A stretch of DNA of 64,000 nt from positions 174,001 through 238,000 of the forward strand of contig JBAMJR010000162.1 of NCBI GenBank assembly GCA_038501785.1. The letters are read 5' to 3'. The DNA comes from Myoxocephalus aenaeus. Taxonomy: Eukaryota > Chordata > Actinopteri > Perciformes > Cottidae. The notes beneath the pieces are model-generated. The model was not told where the DNA came from. It ran no database searches and worked only from the letters and a program-made list of their open reading frames with translations. This document shows positions 47,001 through 63,884 of the stretch, one piece after another (within the stretch, counting starts at the first letter, position 1; every line of letters begins with the position of its first letter). The position numbers and the translations under genes are program-made.

Positions 47001-49655
47001 CACGGATAATGCTGCAAAAGAGCCTATTTCATATTAGTATTGTCACATATGTTCTGCTAGATAATGCTGGTAGAACATAGGAGGATTATCTAGTGGTTGG
47101 ACAATTCATAGCTGATGTTTTTTCATATTTACATTGGTGTTAGGAAAAATACACAATGATTATTATCAGTCATTCTCTAGCCACACTGGACACTTCTCAT
47201 AGTCAAAGTATCCAGCACGATATACGCATGACGCGGTATCAGTTCCAGGACACAGTGGGCCTGGCCCAGAGGGCCACGGTCTGCGTCATAGTCGGAGCCA
47301 TCGCAACAGCCTCACTCCTATCTTAAGCATGTAAGCCAAACGCATAGTTATGCCTTTACACCGCAAGATCCTCGTCTTTATTTAGCTGTTTCCCTGCAAC
47401 CCACAGGGCCAAAGAACACAGAGGTCAGTGTTTACCCATGTCAGGATGTTCATGGTGACACTTTAAATACCAGAGGCAGTCTTACTCGGGTAACTTAATC
47501 TAGATTCATTTGAGATACTTGATGTATGGGGATGCTCAAGCACTGTTTTTGGCACAGACGGATAAATGCCTGAGTCCACATACATATTTCACAGACCCAG
47601 CAAGAACACAGACTTCCTCAAGGGTCAGAGATTTCAATAGACCTACAGACTAGATTGTGAACCATGGTACCAAAATACAACAGTGATCTAATGCCTTTGG
47701 CGGGGCCTGGGCACCAACCCCATCTGCCCTATCAGATGTCAGTGACTATAAACATAAAAACAAGCATCACAGCTCACCTTGTGAGTATCTGGATGCTCTG
47801 GCTGAAGACTCTGGGAGTCCATTCATGTCCTTTTTGCCTTCCACCTGGGCGTCTCTCTGTGGATAAACAACATATATTGTGGTGAAGACGGTTAAGACAC
47901 AGTTTTTGAGTTTTTGGTGTTTCTAGTGTCATGGCAGACTATGTCTCTTTTTGGTATACACTGTTTGGGAATGCAGGCTGCTACGATTACTTTCCGAGTG
48001 TTGGATGAGAACATCAATACCTCTGTCATGTCTGCCCATTAAATATGTCCAAGGTATTAAAAACCTGCCGGCCAGTACCCATTAAACTAAGCACGCAACT
48101 CTTAAAAAAATATATTTGTATAAGATAAAATAAGATAATCCTTTATTAGTCCCTCAGTGGGGAAATTACAGGATTACAGCAGCCTTGCTCACAAGTGAAT
48201 AAAAAGAATAAAAAGAAGAATAATACAGTAGAAACAAGTAATATAAATAAATATAAATGAGCAGTAAAACAGTAGAGAATATTAATATACAGACTGAATA
48301 GAAAAGTACTTAAACGTATTGCACGTAAATACACGTAATATACGTAATATATATTTCATTATACATTTCATTTTTATACAGGTCAAATTAATGAGGTAGA
48401 TAATATTATTTAGTGAGCTTTACAGGTGCTAGAAGGTGGGCTTTGTTACATTTGGACAGAGCCAGTCTAGCTGTTTCGCCCTGCCTTATGCTAAGCTAAG
48501 CTAACCACCTGCTGGCTCTAGCTTCATATTTAGTGAACAGAGGGGTATCTGTTCTCAAATTTTTTCCCAAAATGTTGAACTATTCCTTTAAAAACATGTG
48601 CGACGCCAGATTGGCCGCAGCTTCCATGGGAGCATGTGTTTCTGTCCCGAGGGGAAGGTGGTGTGTTCAATGTTTGGTTGTTTACTTACAATGTCTGCAT
48701 CTATGTGCCAAATTAACTGTGAACTGGACTCTAGGGTATAAAGAATCAAGGACGGCATCACTGAGCACAGTCAATGTTGTGAAATCTGCCATAAAAATAA
48801 TAGCAAACACATGTTCTCTCACACCTGAATGCTTGTTTCCTTGTGGCCTCTCCTGTCCAGCAGAGGGCAGTCTCTCACCGCGCTGCTGCCAGTAGCAGAG
48901 GCTGAGTTGAGCCGAGGGCTGCTGTGGAAGCCTTGCTGCAGGGTGGCCTTGGACTCAAACAGAGCACACAGAGCTTTGGTGACCGACGACTCCTTCTGAG
49001 GGAGGACGTCCATGGAGCGACTCCTGGACAAATTAGAGCTTCTTCCAGCTCCCCAGAGGGCCAAGTTGTCACTGCCCTCCAGTTGCCTCCATCCACTAAC
49101 CACACAGCTTTCTGACACCTGAAAACAGCAAATAGAATTTGAATGTGTGTTTTTGGGCAGTTTTGTCGTTGTCATATTTTATTACTTATGATGAAGGTAG
49201 GAAAATAAAAATATGTATTACCTGAAGTTGATGCTCCTGTTTTTTAATACCCCTCAGGTCAGCACAGCTTTGGTAACTGTTTGGCAAAAATGGATTGACA
49301 AATTTATAAACTCTTTTTATTTGTGTCCACGAATCAGCTGGACATGTTTGGGCTACCAAAGTGAATGAAACTGTCTACGTGCCCTTGAGCAATGCTCTCA
49401 CACTCAACTCTTTTTCTTATTGGCTACCATTTCCACCGCTAGCCTGACGACACATTATTATTATTATTCGCTCCCAATGTGTGTGATTTAATGCAGTATG
49501 TACACAAACAGTATATTGTGCAGAACTTACTGTTGTACCAGCTGAGAGACAGACTTCCTGTCCCAGCGGGTGGGAGCTGGCATGACCCATGACCTCTCCT
49601 GAATCCCAGAAAGACTCCTCAGGGACTGGGTCCTCCTCAGGCCAAATGTCTCCAT
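44009..49655 (-). CDS. xirp1: xirp1 N-terminal exons (EPLIN/XIRP2-like head, 249 residues)
   Basis: Six small minus-strand exons with consensus junctions and matching phases: 49655-49531 (coding part; the exon starts at 49676), 49276-49222, 49118-48825, 47856-47778, 44442-44291 and 44050-44009. The sum is 747 nt, 249 codons, with no stop. The start ATG (context gcgaATGG) opens METFGLRRTQSLRSLSG. A Ser/Arg-rich stretch follows (SNLSRSRSMDVLPQKESSV, TKALCALFESK), then SSSVRDRSAVYLSRASAIDS. The last exon ends in phase 0. It can splice to the Xin exon (2568 residues in all) or skip it to the LIM exon (1227 residues). Exon 3 has a second in-phase donor at 48879 (GCG/GTGAGA) that would shorten it by 18 codons. 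The head has no recognised enzymatic domain. By analogy with EPLIN and XIRP2 it may contact actin, which is inferred. Confidence 0.8.
44443..47777 (-). other. xirp1 intron 5, containing a candidate internal promoter
   Basis: Large intron. Apart from the candidate alternative exon near 46573-46710 (listed separately), no conserved-looking coding or repeat sequence was recognised. Confidence 0.5.
46573..46782 (-). promoter_or_regulatory. candidate internal xirp1 promoter and alternative first exon
   Basis: A strong minus-strand donor (TTTTA/GTGAGTATC) lies at 46573/46572. Upstream on the minus strand are a TATA-like ATAAAAAT (46744-46737), an abutting E-box CAGCTG (46736-46731) and a near-CArG CCAAAATAGC (46782-46773). 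That spacing would place a start near 46710. This exon would join the 44442 exon, after which the first long frame begins at the Xin exon ATG. This would give a muscle-type Xin transcript lacking the N-terminal head. All of this is inference. Confidence 0.35.
47857..48824 (-). other. xirp1 intron 4 with two dispersed repeats
   Basis: 48122-48340 is the second copy of the repeat at 1476-1690 (tttattagtccctcagtggg). 48405-48590 is another dispersed fish repeat (gccttatgctaagctaagct). No coding sequence. Confidence 0.6.
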
Positions 49656-50225
49656 TCGCAGTCCCTCTTAAAGCAGCTAAAATAAGCAAATGTTATAGTA
49701 ATATTGTGTGGCAGCAACCTTGAATCACCTCACTATTGTGTGTTAATTCACAGAAAGTAAGAAAGTATATGACTTGTAAATGCTAAATCATATGAGCTTA
49801 ATGTCACAGAGTAAAAAAAGAAAAGAAAAAGCATTCTGACTAGAAGCACAGCTGAGGTTTAACTTAATTTGAGTTACTCTATAACAGATTGTCACACTGA
49901 CAGTCATATGACCCTGTTAATGTTTATGAACTCCGACAGTAAACACAAATTTGCTCCTCTTGTATGACTGTGTCTCTTTGTACATTCATCAGGATTATAT
50001 TGTAGCTCAAATGCTATACTCTCAAAATACGAAAAAAAGGTTACACAATCTACATTGTGAACTTAGAAAGCTATATATATGTTCAAATATATACTCTATA
50101 AACTCATGTATTATAAAAACAAACAACAAAAGCTACAAAGCAGAATATAGCTACAATATTGTCATTGTGAATTAGACTATGCTGCTGTTCTGTCTGCAAA
50201 ATCAAAAGAATATTCAATACCATAC

Positions 50226-50345
50226 CTGAAGAGAAGACGCTGAAGTCACCTGTGCATCTCTGTCACTTGTGGCTGAGGAGCATCTCTCACAAGACACAGC
50301 AATTTCTAGTGGCCAAAGTCCCTTTAGCACCTTGTGATTCAAGGC
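50226..50345 (-). other. probable 5' UTR exon of xirp1
   Basis: A consensus donor CTTCAG/GTATGG ends an exon at 50226 that would splice to the acceptor at 49677 (ttattttag), upstream of the METFGL start. The 5' limit is a guess. A minus-strand TATATA-like sequence is at about 50745-50752, if transcription starts further up. Confidence 0.4.
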
Positions 50346-51890
50346 TTCCGGATACAGGGGACGCTACCATAATACCATCACCTGATACATTTCTAAGACG
50401 GATCAAAAGAACCCATGTTTTTTTATTATGATTATGCAAAGCAGATCATAAAAATAAAAATAAACTTATTTCAGTGTCTTTTTGCTAACGACAGTGTGAT
50501 GACAGTGAGATGCATTGAAAAACAGTGTGAAACCAGATAGCGGACCTGTTTGTTCTAAGACAGCTGCTCCAGTCAGATGCCAGTCTTGAAATTCCTGGCA
50601 TAGCCGCTCTGTTACTGCATCTCAAGCAAATAAGTCAGAGCAGCATTTAAGCTGTACCTCACATGATCTCAGCCACTTTAAGAGCAGCAGGAGTGCCACT
50701 CATTCATGTCTCACACTGCTATTCCTTATTGTGCTCTGACTGTATATAAGAAGTGCTCTAACAGAGGATAATGTGTTATGTGGCTGCTGCCGTTCTGCCA
50801 GTATAGAACATATCCATGCAGAGCACTGGAAGAGCTGACGCTGCACTATGATTACAGGCGCTGCTGAGTGAGTGGAGTTATTCTGCCAAACTGTTGGCAC
50901 GTGAATGTTACACACACCAATAAATCAGAGAGAACATCGTATAGGCTTGACCTTTTATTTGATACGAGTTACACGAGGTAACCATTAACTGTCATTAAGG
51001 CACACTAGTGTACAATAAATTTCAATATACATTGCACTGAATCCCTCAAATTATGATTTAAAAAAAAGTATTACTTTTTGATTGTTGTTCTTAATGGTTT
51101 GTTTGTGTCACTTTTAGCGCACTGTAAAACTCACCTGCTGTCACCTAAAGTTGCTGCTTCTGTTAATATGTGACGCCATGTGTTCACGTTTAGAAGATAT
51201 CCATGTCAGAAGAGAGTGGATATTAGACTTATCTGTGCCAGGTGGACAGAAATACCAATCCAAGTGAGCTAATGTTGCTGTATGTGTAAATAATAACAGT
51301 TTGCTGACATATCGGCCATGTCATTCTTAAAGGTTGGTTCCGCTGCCCCCGAGCGGCAAAATCACTTCATGCAGGTGTTAGCCCATTCTTTTTTATGCTG
51401 ACATGGAGGGTGTTTCAAGCTATAAACTTTTTATTTTTTTTTGCATTCTTACGAGGCTTGTAGACATCTAAGACTGTTCTTTTCTGTGGTGGCATTTCAA
51501 AATAAAGTTGAAGTTGTTGTCATACAATATCACCAGAGTATCAAATATAACATTGTTAATATACTGACCACATATCATCTCATGAGCATTTACCATGTCG
51601 ACCCCCAGTGGAGAAAAAGGTTCACTGGAGAAAAACACACCACTGGCGGTTCTCAGGTCTCAGTATCATTTAACAGCCACCAGATGGCGCCAGAGCAACA
51701 TGCCTGCCTCCATCTATAACAAGTGTGGTTAAAGGGCATCGGACCTGCTGAACAGAACGCTGTTGTAATACCAAACAGTGAGGTGAGTGTTTTCATGGCA
51801 GCTATTTGCGATACTACCGGGTGGGTTGTTGGGCCGCCTTTGTTCACAGACATCTAATGCACATATAGAGTATCACGATGCAACTTAATG
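50346..51890. other. intergenic between xirp1 and csrnp1, part 1
   Basis: Upstream flank of xirp1. Scattered E-box and MCAT-like words are present but nothing decisive. No gene or clear repeat was recognised. Confidence 0.45.
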
Positions 51891-51894
51891 CGTT

Positions 51895-52200
51895 CAAGTT
51901 TCAAGTTATTTATTGGCATATGCAATTTACAGTAGAAGTAGTCGATGGCATCTCAGGCTCCCTCCAACAATGGTTTTAATATGTATAAAAAGAAAATCAT
52001 GCAAGTGAAATAATTAGAATCTAAGACATTAAATAGTGCATATATGACATGTATAAAATACATAATAAAATAGTGAACTATATGTTTGTGGTAGACAGGT
52101 GTACAGTCATTGCAAAATGAATACACTGAATGTAAACAGGAGTGTAGTAAATTGATATGCATAATGAAAAGTACTAAATATATAAAGTAAAGAGATGTTC
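51895..52200 (+). repeat. dispersed repeat, 'ggcatatgcaatt' family
   Basis: Begins ttcaagttatttattggcat. It is similar in layout to the 6725 repeat and AT-rich throughout. Confidence 0.45.
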
Positions 52201-52700
52201 TCAGGTTGCACAACAGTAAGTAAAAGTGTAAAGGACAACATAATGGTAAAAAAAAAAAAAGATTTGCACAAACATGTGAATACATGTCAATTAACAGTGG
52301 AGTCATCAGACATCAGCGAGAAGCCCACCCAGTGTCTAACAGTTGTGTTGTCAGCCTGTAATGCATGTGTTTTGCCAGCTGCAATGGAAGAAAAGAGAGG
52401 CAATCAGTGGGTGATTGAGCATGTAGGGGATGGAAGGAGGGAGGGGGGAGTCAGACCGTCTCACCCACACAGCTCAGTACTGGCCCAAACAGCTGAGAAC
52501 AGAGCAGGTCTCCTTCCTCCTCCTCCTGCTGCCGCCGCTGCTGCTGTGCACTCCTGCAAAGGCCTCACATGGAGCCACATGTGACAGCCAACACCAACAG
52601 CAGAGTACACTCTGCAGGATCTGGGAGAGCACAGGAGCTCCCACTGCAGGGACGACAGCCAGATGCAATAAAGGACTGGATGAGAACGGGAACACTTCTT

Positions 52701-52701
<1 letters not shown>

Positions 52702-52784
<83 letters not shown>
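52702..52784 (+). repeat. (CA)n microsatellite
   Basis: About 41 pure AC units. On the opposite strand it yields spurious Cys-Val ORFs. Confidence 0.97.
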
Positions 52785-52787
<3 letters not shown>

Positions 52788-54002
52788 CACAACTCCGTTG
52801 GTCTGTAAATTAATGAACGCACAATGAGACAGCGGAGACGTGGAGAGAAACGCTATTGCATGCCTCCAGAGAAGACGCCGTTTGGGTCCCCATTGCGTCA
52901 CACAGGCCGGTTTGTAAGTTCGGTAAGAAAGGTCACCACAGCTCTCTGGCTGACGTTGACAAGAGGCTCATTGTCGACGGTGGGAATGTCAAACCCAATC
53001 ACACAGCTGCTTGGCTGTTACGACTTGTGCTGCTCACATGCAGCGAGATAAGATCACCGCTGTTGAACGTTGTAGTTGTGTAACCTACTTTGCACTGGTG
53101 GCTGCAGCTTGACTTGCTTTTTGCAACAATGCTGCAGAAGTGCATGGATAATGTCATGTGGGGATAGAAGGTGAGAAATGATACACTGTCAATACAAATG
53201 ATTTGATTCATATCAGATGATGAAAGACTTACTGTACATTGCCTTAAAATATTGTCACACAGACACCGCTGTTGGTGCGAGGGCATTTGAGTTGTTCATT
53301 GCAGTTCATCTCAGTCCACGCACGGCGCCATTACAGCCCAGATCTCTCTCATACTCAACCTACATGTTGTAGGGAGCACCCATGGGCTCCAGGATGTTGC
53401 TGTAGCCCGAGTGTCTATGCCACGGAGATACGATATCGCCGCTGGACCGGCCCCAGGACTGAGCAGACGTGCATTTGGCACGAGGCCCTCGTCTGCCATT
53501 AGGGTGTTGCAGGAAGTTCTCTGGTGTTACCCCCTACACTGATACCCCCGCGCAGACAAAAGGATGGCAGTGACGCGTCACTTACAGTGTGGTGTCACTG
53601 TTGTGAAATGTTACCCAAAGTCTTTATCTGATAGCATTTTCCAGGTTGGAGAAAGTGAGGCTGGAGTCTCTTTGACGGAAGTTTGGCGCAGGGTTGAGTT
53701 TAAAGGGGCTGAAAACGCATTTTCGCAATCAGCTTCTTCGTGGAGGCAATGTGGCCCAACATGAACGCAAGGTATTCTGCCAAAGTTGGAACAGTTTCAA
53801 TTGGTTTCCCGTGAAATCTTGGTCTGCACAGACAGAGGAGTTACTGAGAAGGAGCACAAGGCCAACAATAACACTAGTGTTCGGAGCGAATGCTACTTCC
53901 AATTAATTGTACTTGATTGTACAGAGAAAAGTTAAAAATATGAAACCAGACTTTCAGGGGCTCGTTGTCTGCATTTAAACCTGAAACCATGAAAGGATCA
54001 GG

Positions 54003-54125
54003 GCAACCTCTAGCTCACCCGGTAGAGCGTGCACCCCATATAGGCTGAGTCCTTTGTCGCGGCCTGTGACCTTTTGCCCCCCTCACTCTCCAGCTGCTCT
54101 GATAAAGGTAATAATAAAAAGCCTA
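54003..54125 (+). mobile_element. tRNA-derived SINE
   Basis: The head CTCTAGCTCACCCGGTAGAG is a pol III A box of tRNA-SINE type. It is followed by tcctttgtcgcggcctgtga, a pyrimidine-rich cccccctcactctcc stretch and a degenerate aataataaaaag tail. This layout is typical of an abundant fish SINE family. Confidence 0.7.
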
Positions 54126-54399
54126 CAAAATAATCTTTAAAAAAAACATGACAATAATGACTGCAAAGATGTTGACAATGTTGAGGAGCAGTCATGCCGC
54201 TGCTGCTGATGATCGTGATGAGGAAGGCGAGAAAAATGAATCACTGCTCTACCGCCCTCTAAAATAGAAAAGGATGGACTATATTTTCCCTTGCGACCAT
54301 GGTGACGACAGCTAAACATGACATCAGAGGCTATGTATAAAGCAGCCGACTCATGTGTACTCGTGACATTTCCACGAGAGGAAAGTATAGGAGTAAGAT

Positions 54400-54403
<4 letters not shown>

Positions 54404-54456
<53 letters not shown>
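54404..54456 (+). repeat. (GA)n microsatellite
   Basis: About 26 pure GA units in the intergenic region. Confidence 0.96.
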
Positions 54457-54457
<1 letters not shown>

Positions 54458-57400
54458 TAGGAGTACATTCTCCCTTTCTCAATATCATGAGGGAGTGAAT
54501 CATGTTCAGTTTATTTTATTGCCTGAGCTGAACTTATTTCACTGAGTCTCTTTCTATCTACCTGTATATAGTTCTCTTGTTATACGTTTCTTTTAGAAAA
54601 ACAAAACCATCTCTGTGAGGCACGGGCTCCTTTTGGCATCTTTCCTTCCTACCTGACTGGAAAGCAATAACACACAGTTCAACGCCACCTGACACTTCCT
54701 GCTAGGCCCAGGACAACAAAGAAGTGATCTTTACAGTAGGAGAGGGGTAAATCCCCGAGTTGGTTTCCACAGGCAGAAAGGAGGAACCGGCTGAATGAAG
54801 CTTTGTCAAACTCTGTCAGTATATTGCTGTATGTGGGCCATCGCTGGCACAGCTTGGCTGAGCAAACGGGGCCACAAGAGCCAGTGGCAGCGACCTGAAG
54901 GGCTGCGAGAATGTAGGTTAGCTGTAAGTTATGTAACGTGGACTCTGGACAGAGAGCACGCCGAGCGAGGGTTTACTCTGCCTGTCCTCAGTGCGAGCAG
55001 ATATGTGACCAGATCATCTGTCAGACACAGAATTCAGAGGAGAAGACAATGTTGAGGAGGGAAGTATAAATCTGTACCATTGTGCAATATGGCACTCCAT
55101 TGACATGAACTCCATTGCCAATGAATCTACACCTGGGGGGAGAAGGGGTAAATAAATCAGGATCGGTATCTGGGTTGGTTTATCTGTGATTGCTGCATAA
55201 AGTGAATATACAGTAACTTGTGAAAGTGATTTGTGCTAAACTAGGAATAACCATCGCAGTGCCGGTGAGTGAACTATCCATTTTCATCCATGACTCATCA
55301 GTAGTCCTGCGCTACACTGTGGCACAGTGAAGCGTACAACAGAGTCTCAAAAGGAACAGGAAACTCCAACTGTTTTGCACAAATGTATTTTTGGACGAGC
55401 TGCATGATGGCACTATAAATAGCCAGGTTAGCCATGGCGTAGCACTCATGTGTTGCGAGTATGTCACAGATCTCAGAAAGGATACGCTGACTGGATGATG
55501 TGCCTTCAGGTTGCAAAAAAACTACCGTGCATCAAATGCCTTTAAGTTATACACTCTTTAACGAACAGACAAATGGTTGTGTATGTGCTGTTTCACGAAA
55601 TTAGTAATTCCCTCCTCTCCCTTCTGTCTCCCTGGAGTTTACTCCCCACACATACATGCACTGGAGTGATCCCAGCCAAAGTGGGTCACACTCCACTGAG
55701 CGCTGAGGACAGGCTGGGGCGAGCAGCACTTCTTCCTCTGGCCAGATTATTTGGACCGACAGGTATTTTAGTGCAGTTTTTTTTTCTTCTTCATACTGAA
55801 GCACTAATGTGTATCAACATGGCGTCAAAGCTCAAGAGTATGTTGGACTTGTCTGTCTTTCCGTTCGTCTGTCTGTCCATCTGTTAGTCTGTGGCTCTGT
55901 TCCTCTCACTCTCTGAGCGTTGCAGCTTCATTTTTCTCCCAGTCGGGCAACACACTATGATTATCCTTAAAAAGCAGAGACACTGGAATGTTAATTAATC
56001 TCACTCAGTACCCCCCTCACATTTTGAATATTTAAAAATAAGTACATGAAAAGTTTGCACAAAGGTAAACTTCAACTTCAATTTCTGACTCATGCTTACA
56101 TCTGCTAACAAGCAATAGAACGTAACAGGAATGCAGGGTGGAGGATTTTACACCCAAATCCATGATCCTGCCATACTGCTTCTCCACCCTACAGGGAGTT
56201 TTCTATAGTTTACGAGTGTCTGACTTAAACCACCATCTCACAGGAATGCCAGTGAGTCATGTTACAGTAATGTAAGATGAATACTGGCAGCACGTGCCAC
56301 CTTTAATAGAGGTCTGATCGCCATTTTTTATGAGAGGTCTGAAGGCAAGTTACACGGACGCAAAAGGCCAGGCAGTCTATTGAGGCAACGAGTGGGCCTG
56401 AATTGCTGATGTATCTGCCACAAATTAATGCACACAATGCAAATCAAGAAATACAGAGAGGAGAACGAAAGGAGAGAAGAATCTTTTTTTTTAAATGACA
56501 CTGTCAACTGTAGGGTAGAAATACTACCGAAATGAAGTTGAATCAACAACTCTAACAGGCCGAACAAAAGCTAATAACAAAGAGCTTCACCTATTGTGCT
56601 GTAGGGTGTACTTATTATTTTGTCCACCCTCAAAATATCCCAGTTTCTTTTGTTTCTTGGCTAAAATTAGGAAATGGCCCAATTAAATTGCTCCTACTGT
56701 CCTACTACAATTAAAGTGCTCTAACTCGTGTATAGTGTTGGGTGAGCTCCCTCTGAGCTGCAGCTTTATTAGTTATGTATTTACCACCACTTCACTGGTT
56801 GTAACAGCTCAGTGTGAACACGACAGACAGAGAGTCTGTGGGTAATGTGGGCAGCAGTGACGAGTGCGTCTTCTGCCTCTGCATGTGTGTCACCGTCTGC
56901 GTCAAGACGTCGGGAGAGCCACAGAGACGATTTGTATGAAACAAGATGACATCGGCTCCACAACCACTTCCGGTTTCGTTTCGGTAGAAAAGCTGATAGC
57001 CGGATAACTGTGGGATTTTGCAATTTTGCTAAATTCAAGCTATAGTTTAAATTGAGGTATAGCGTTGAAAGTTACTACATTTTTAAGATGTCTTTGGTTG
57101 TTTTAGTCTGAAGAATATTCAGCTGGTTTGAGAGCGAACGACGTTATAACAGTTGCGCTAAACGTCTTTAGGTTGTTGTTGTTTGTCGCGTATGAATCAG
57201 TAACAATCGTTGTTACTGTTTCAAGAGATGAAACTATCACGTAACTATCGCGTTAGCTTATGTTTTACTTTTGCCACCTGGAGTTGCCAGAGAGAGCTAC
57301 GATAGCGCTTGGTCTGAGGAGGGTACTATCTTGCTGCCAGTTTGGTTGCTGCCAGCCAGTCCTCTGTGTTCACACTGGTACTAGTGCAGCTTCACACCAA

Positions 57401-57813
57401 CACAGAGGGGCGCACAGTGCTCAGCTGGCTGGACCCGTAACGAGACCCGTAACTTCGTGTCAGTTTAAGATGTTTGGTGCCATCATGCTGCGTTTTACTT
57501 CCTGGTGAGTTGCCTGCCAAAAATAACACCGCCGTACCCGCTTTAGGGTCAGTTATTACTGTGGGGTTACTTGGGGACCGGATCGTATTGACTGTTTATC
57601 ACGTCAGTCTGATGTTCATCGTAACGTAGTCTATAAGTCTGTGACATTTGGGCAATTTCTTTACAATCTCGGCACATTTGACTTTTAAGTAGACGTAAAA
57701 GTACTACAGCCTACACACATTTCAACAAACTTCCTATCACGGCGACGCGCGCTCCGCTCCGTGCTGCCCTGCTGAGGCAGCGGGGGAAGTTTGCTCCGGT
57801 TTGAATGGGATCG

Positions 57814-61750
<3,937 letters not shown>

Positions 61751-61787
61751 AGTGTGCCTCAACATCAACAACAACAACAGGCAAACA

Positions 61788-63884
61788 ATGAGAGGCATCC
61801 TGAAGAGAAAGTTTGCCGAGGTAGATGACAATCCCTTCTACTCCTCCTCCTCTCCTTCGTCCTCCTTCTCCTCCCCCGCCTCCTCCTCCGAGTGGGAGTC
61901 CGATGGGGAGAGCGGCCCCTCTGACAACCAGGATTTCACGCCTCACAGTCCTTCTTCACCCGCCGGTTCACCCAGTAAGTCTCCCCCCTCCATCCCCCCT
62001 ACACACACATTCAAATAATGCAAACCTCCTACATATCTGCCCCCCCTCTGTGTTTTATAGGAGTGTCTCTTATCAGCCTGCAGCAGCACCGATATGAAAA
62101 CGCTAACCTTCGGGCCGCTCTAGATAATGCACAGTGTGAATAACTCACTTGGTTGGGGAGAAGATCATTTGCCTGAGCAATGGGATGTTGTACAATCAAT
62201 TTGAATAGCAGGGCCCTTTTCATTTATCACATAATACAAATAATATCACAAAGCTACATACTGGAGCCTGCAGTCTAAGATCGTGTGTAGTAAGCAGGTT
62301 CCTGGTTTGTTATGTTGTCACAGTGGAGTCGTGGTGCGAACAGTGCCCCAGTGTGGAGCTTCTTAGAGAGACAGAGCAGCTGAGACCAGCTTGGTCAGCT
62401 GGTCTCACTTGTTTACGGACTTCTGGAGCTTGAGTTCAGCCTCAGTTATGTGTGAAGGTTTGACAATTTGCTGAAGCCAAACTGTTAAACCAAACAGGTA
62501 CTTGAGGGAGATACATATACATATTATATATATTTGTTATATAAATATTATATATATTATATATAAGACTAAACTGTCAAGAGAGGTTGTAACTATATTC
62601 ATGTAAACCAATAGACCCTGGTTTACTTCATCTCTCTGTCCACTGCTGCGGCTACAGACCCTTTGCGTGATATTTCCTCTCCACATGTATGTTAAACGAG
62701 TGACCCAAACCACTGGAGTGACGCACCTGTAGAGTGTCACCTGGTGGCCACTTAGAGAAGCCGGTGTCCACGTTGAGGGTCGCTAATTATCAAGGGCCCA
62801 GGAATCTTTTCTAGGAATTGGTCTGAAAGTTAAAATCAAGACTAAAAACATCCCTACGTGTCTCAGAGTAGGACTTGAGAGTTATTTATAAAGCCTCCTC
62901 GGCAGAGGAGAGCGTGCAACATCGTTGTTTTACAACATTTAGAGAGTAGAAATAGATCACAGAGTCTTTGGAAATAAATAAAAACATCATGAAAATATCT
63001 CTCATGTAGAAAAGTCCTGTTTTAATTTGAAATAGAGGAGTAAAATACTAGAATTTAGTAGATTTCACCTGTTGTAGCTCACTGGCATTTGGCCTGGGGG
63101 AAAGGGGAACAGACATGCTGATGTTTCATAGCAGGTTGTTATGGTCTTACTTGTTAAAGCACCAGACGCTCTCTTTAAACCCGGACCTGACAGTTCCTCA
63201 CTTTTTCCAATGTTTTGTCTCCTTCTAACAGTTCGGCCCATCCTGAAGAGGCCCAGGCTCGCCAGTGCACAGAGCAGCGTGCGCTTTGACCAAGTCACCG
63301 TGTTCAGTTTCCCGCGCTGCCAGGGCTTCACCAGCGTGCCCGGTCATGGAGGCGCCACCCTGGGCATGGTGCGGAGGCACAGCGTCCTTCAAAGATACAC
63401 GCTGGCGGAGCATGCGCTGGAGCGGCGGCACGGGCGCCGAGAGAGGCTCCGAGAGAGGCGGAGGAGAGAGAGGCTCGAGGCACTGAAACACAAAGTGAGT
63501 GTGTGTCGTTCCCCCACGTCAGTCTGCGTGGCCCCTTACATGCGGCAGTCCCCTTACTTTTATCTGTTGCGCTCATTCCAGTTGATCGCCAGCGGGGCCG
63601 TTGACCAGAGAGAGGCCGACGGGCTCACGTTGGATCAGATCCCAGATGAAGACACGGACGTCCACATCGGCGACGTTGACCTGGAGGATGGGGGCTTCCT
63701 TCAGCCGTACTCCTCCAAACAGCGGCAGGCTCTCCTCCAGGCGGTCGGGGTGAAGCGCATAGACCGGGAGGAGAAGAGGCAGCTCCATGCCCTGCGTGTC
63801 TCCAGGGAGGCCTGCGGGTGTGACTGCCGAGGCTTTTGTGAGCCAGAGACCTGCGCATGTAGTCTGGCAGGAATCAAGTGCCAG
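61788..63884 (+). CDS. csrnp1: csrnp1, cysteine/serine-rich nuclear protein, first three coding exons (3' partial)
   Basis: Nuclear transcriptional regulator (AXUD1 family). Coding exons: 61788-61974 (the exon starts at 61751), 63232-63494 and 63582-63884. The joins are in frame and give 251 residues, after which a donor (CCAG/GTACGA) leads out of the window. The start opens MRGILKRKFAEVDD, followed by a Ser-rich stretch. Then come IRPILKRPRL, the family hallmark FPRCQGFTSVPGHGGATLGM, a highly basic Arg-rich segment (probable NLS), FLQPYSSKQRQALLQAVGVK, IDREEKRQLHALR and the Cys-rich CGCDCRGFCEPETCACSLAG. FPRCQGFTSVP and IDREEK favour CSRNP1 over CSRNP3, and the xirp1 neighbour supports this. 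The second intron (63495-63581) is only 87 nt, a multiple of three, with no in-frame stop. Confidence 0.9.
61975..63231 (+). other. csrnp1 intron 1 (coding)
   Basis: Intron between the first and second coding exons. It has an AT-rich tatatata segment near 62520-62570. No other gene or clear repeat was recognised. Confidence 0.6.

Larger units (their letters stand above)
52201..57813. other. intergenic between xirp1 and csrnp1, part 2
   Basis: No ORF here looks conserved. It contains (CA)n at 52702-52784, a SINE at about 54003-54125 and (GA)n at 54404-54456. A good donor (CTTCCTG/GTGAGTTG at 57504/57505) just before the CTG tract could end a non-coding first exon of csrnp1. Confidence 0.45.

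Noticed and set aside
52461..52901. ORFs rich in Cys-Val or His-Thr, also at 4210-4824, 25925-26196 and 60025-60354
   Set aside because: They are shadows of (CA)n/(GT)n microsatellites.
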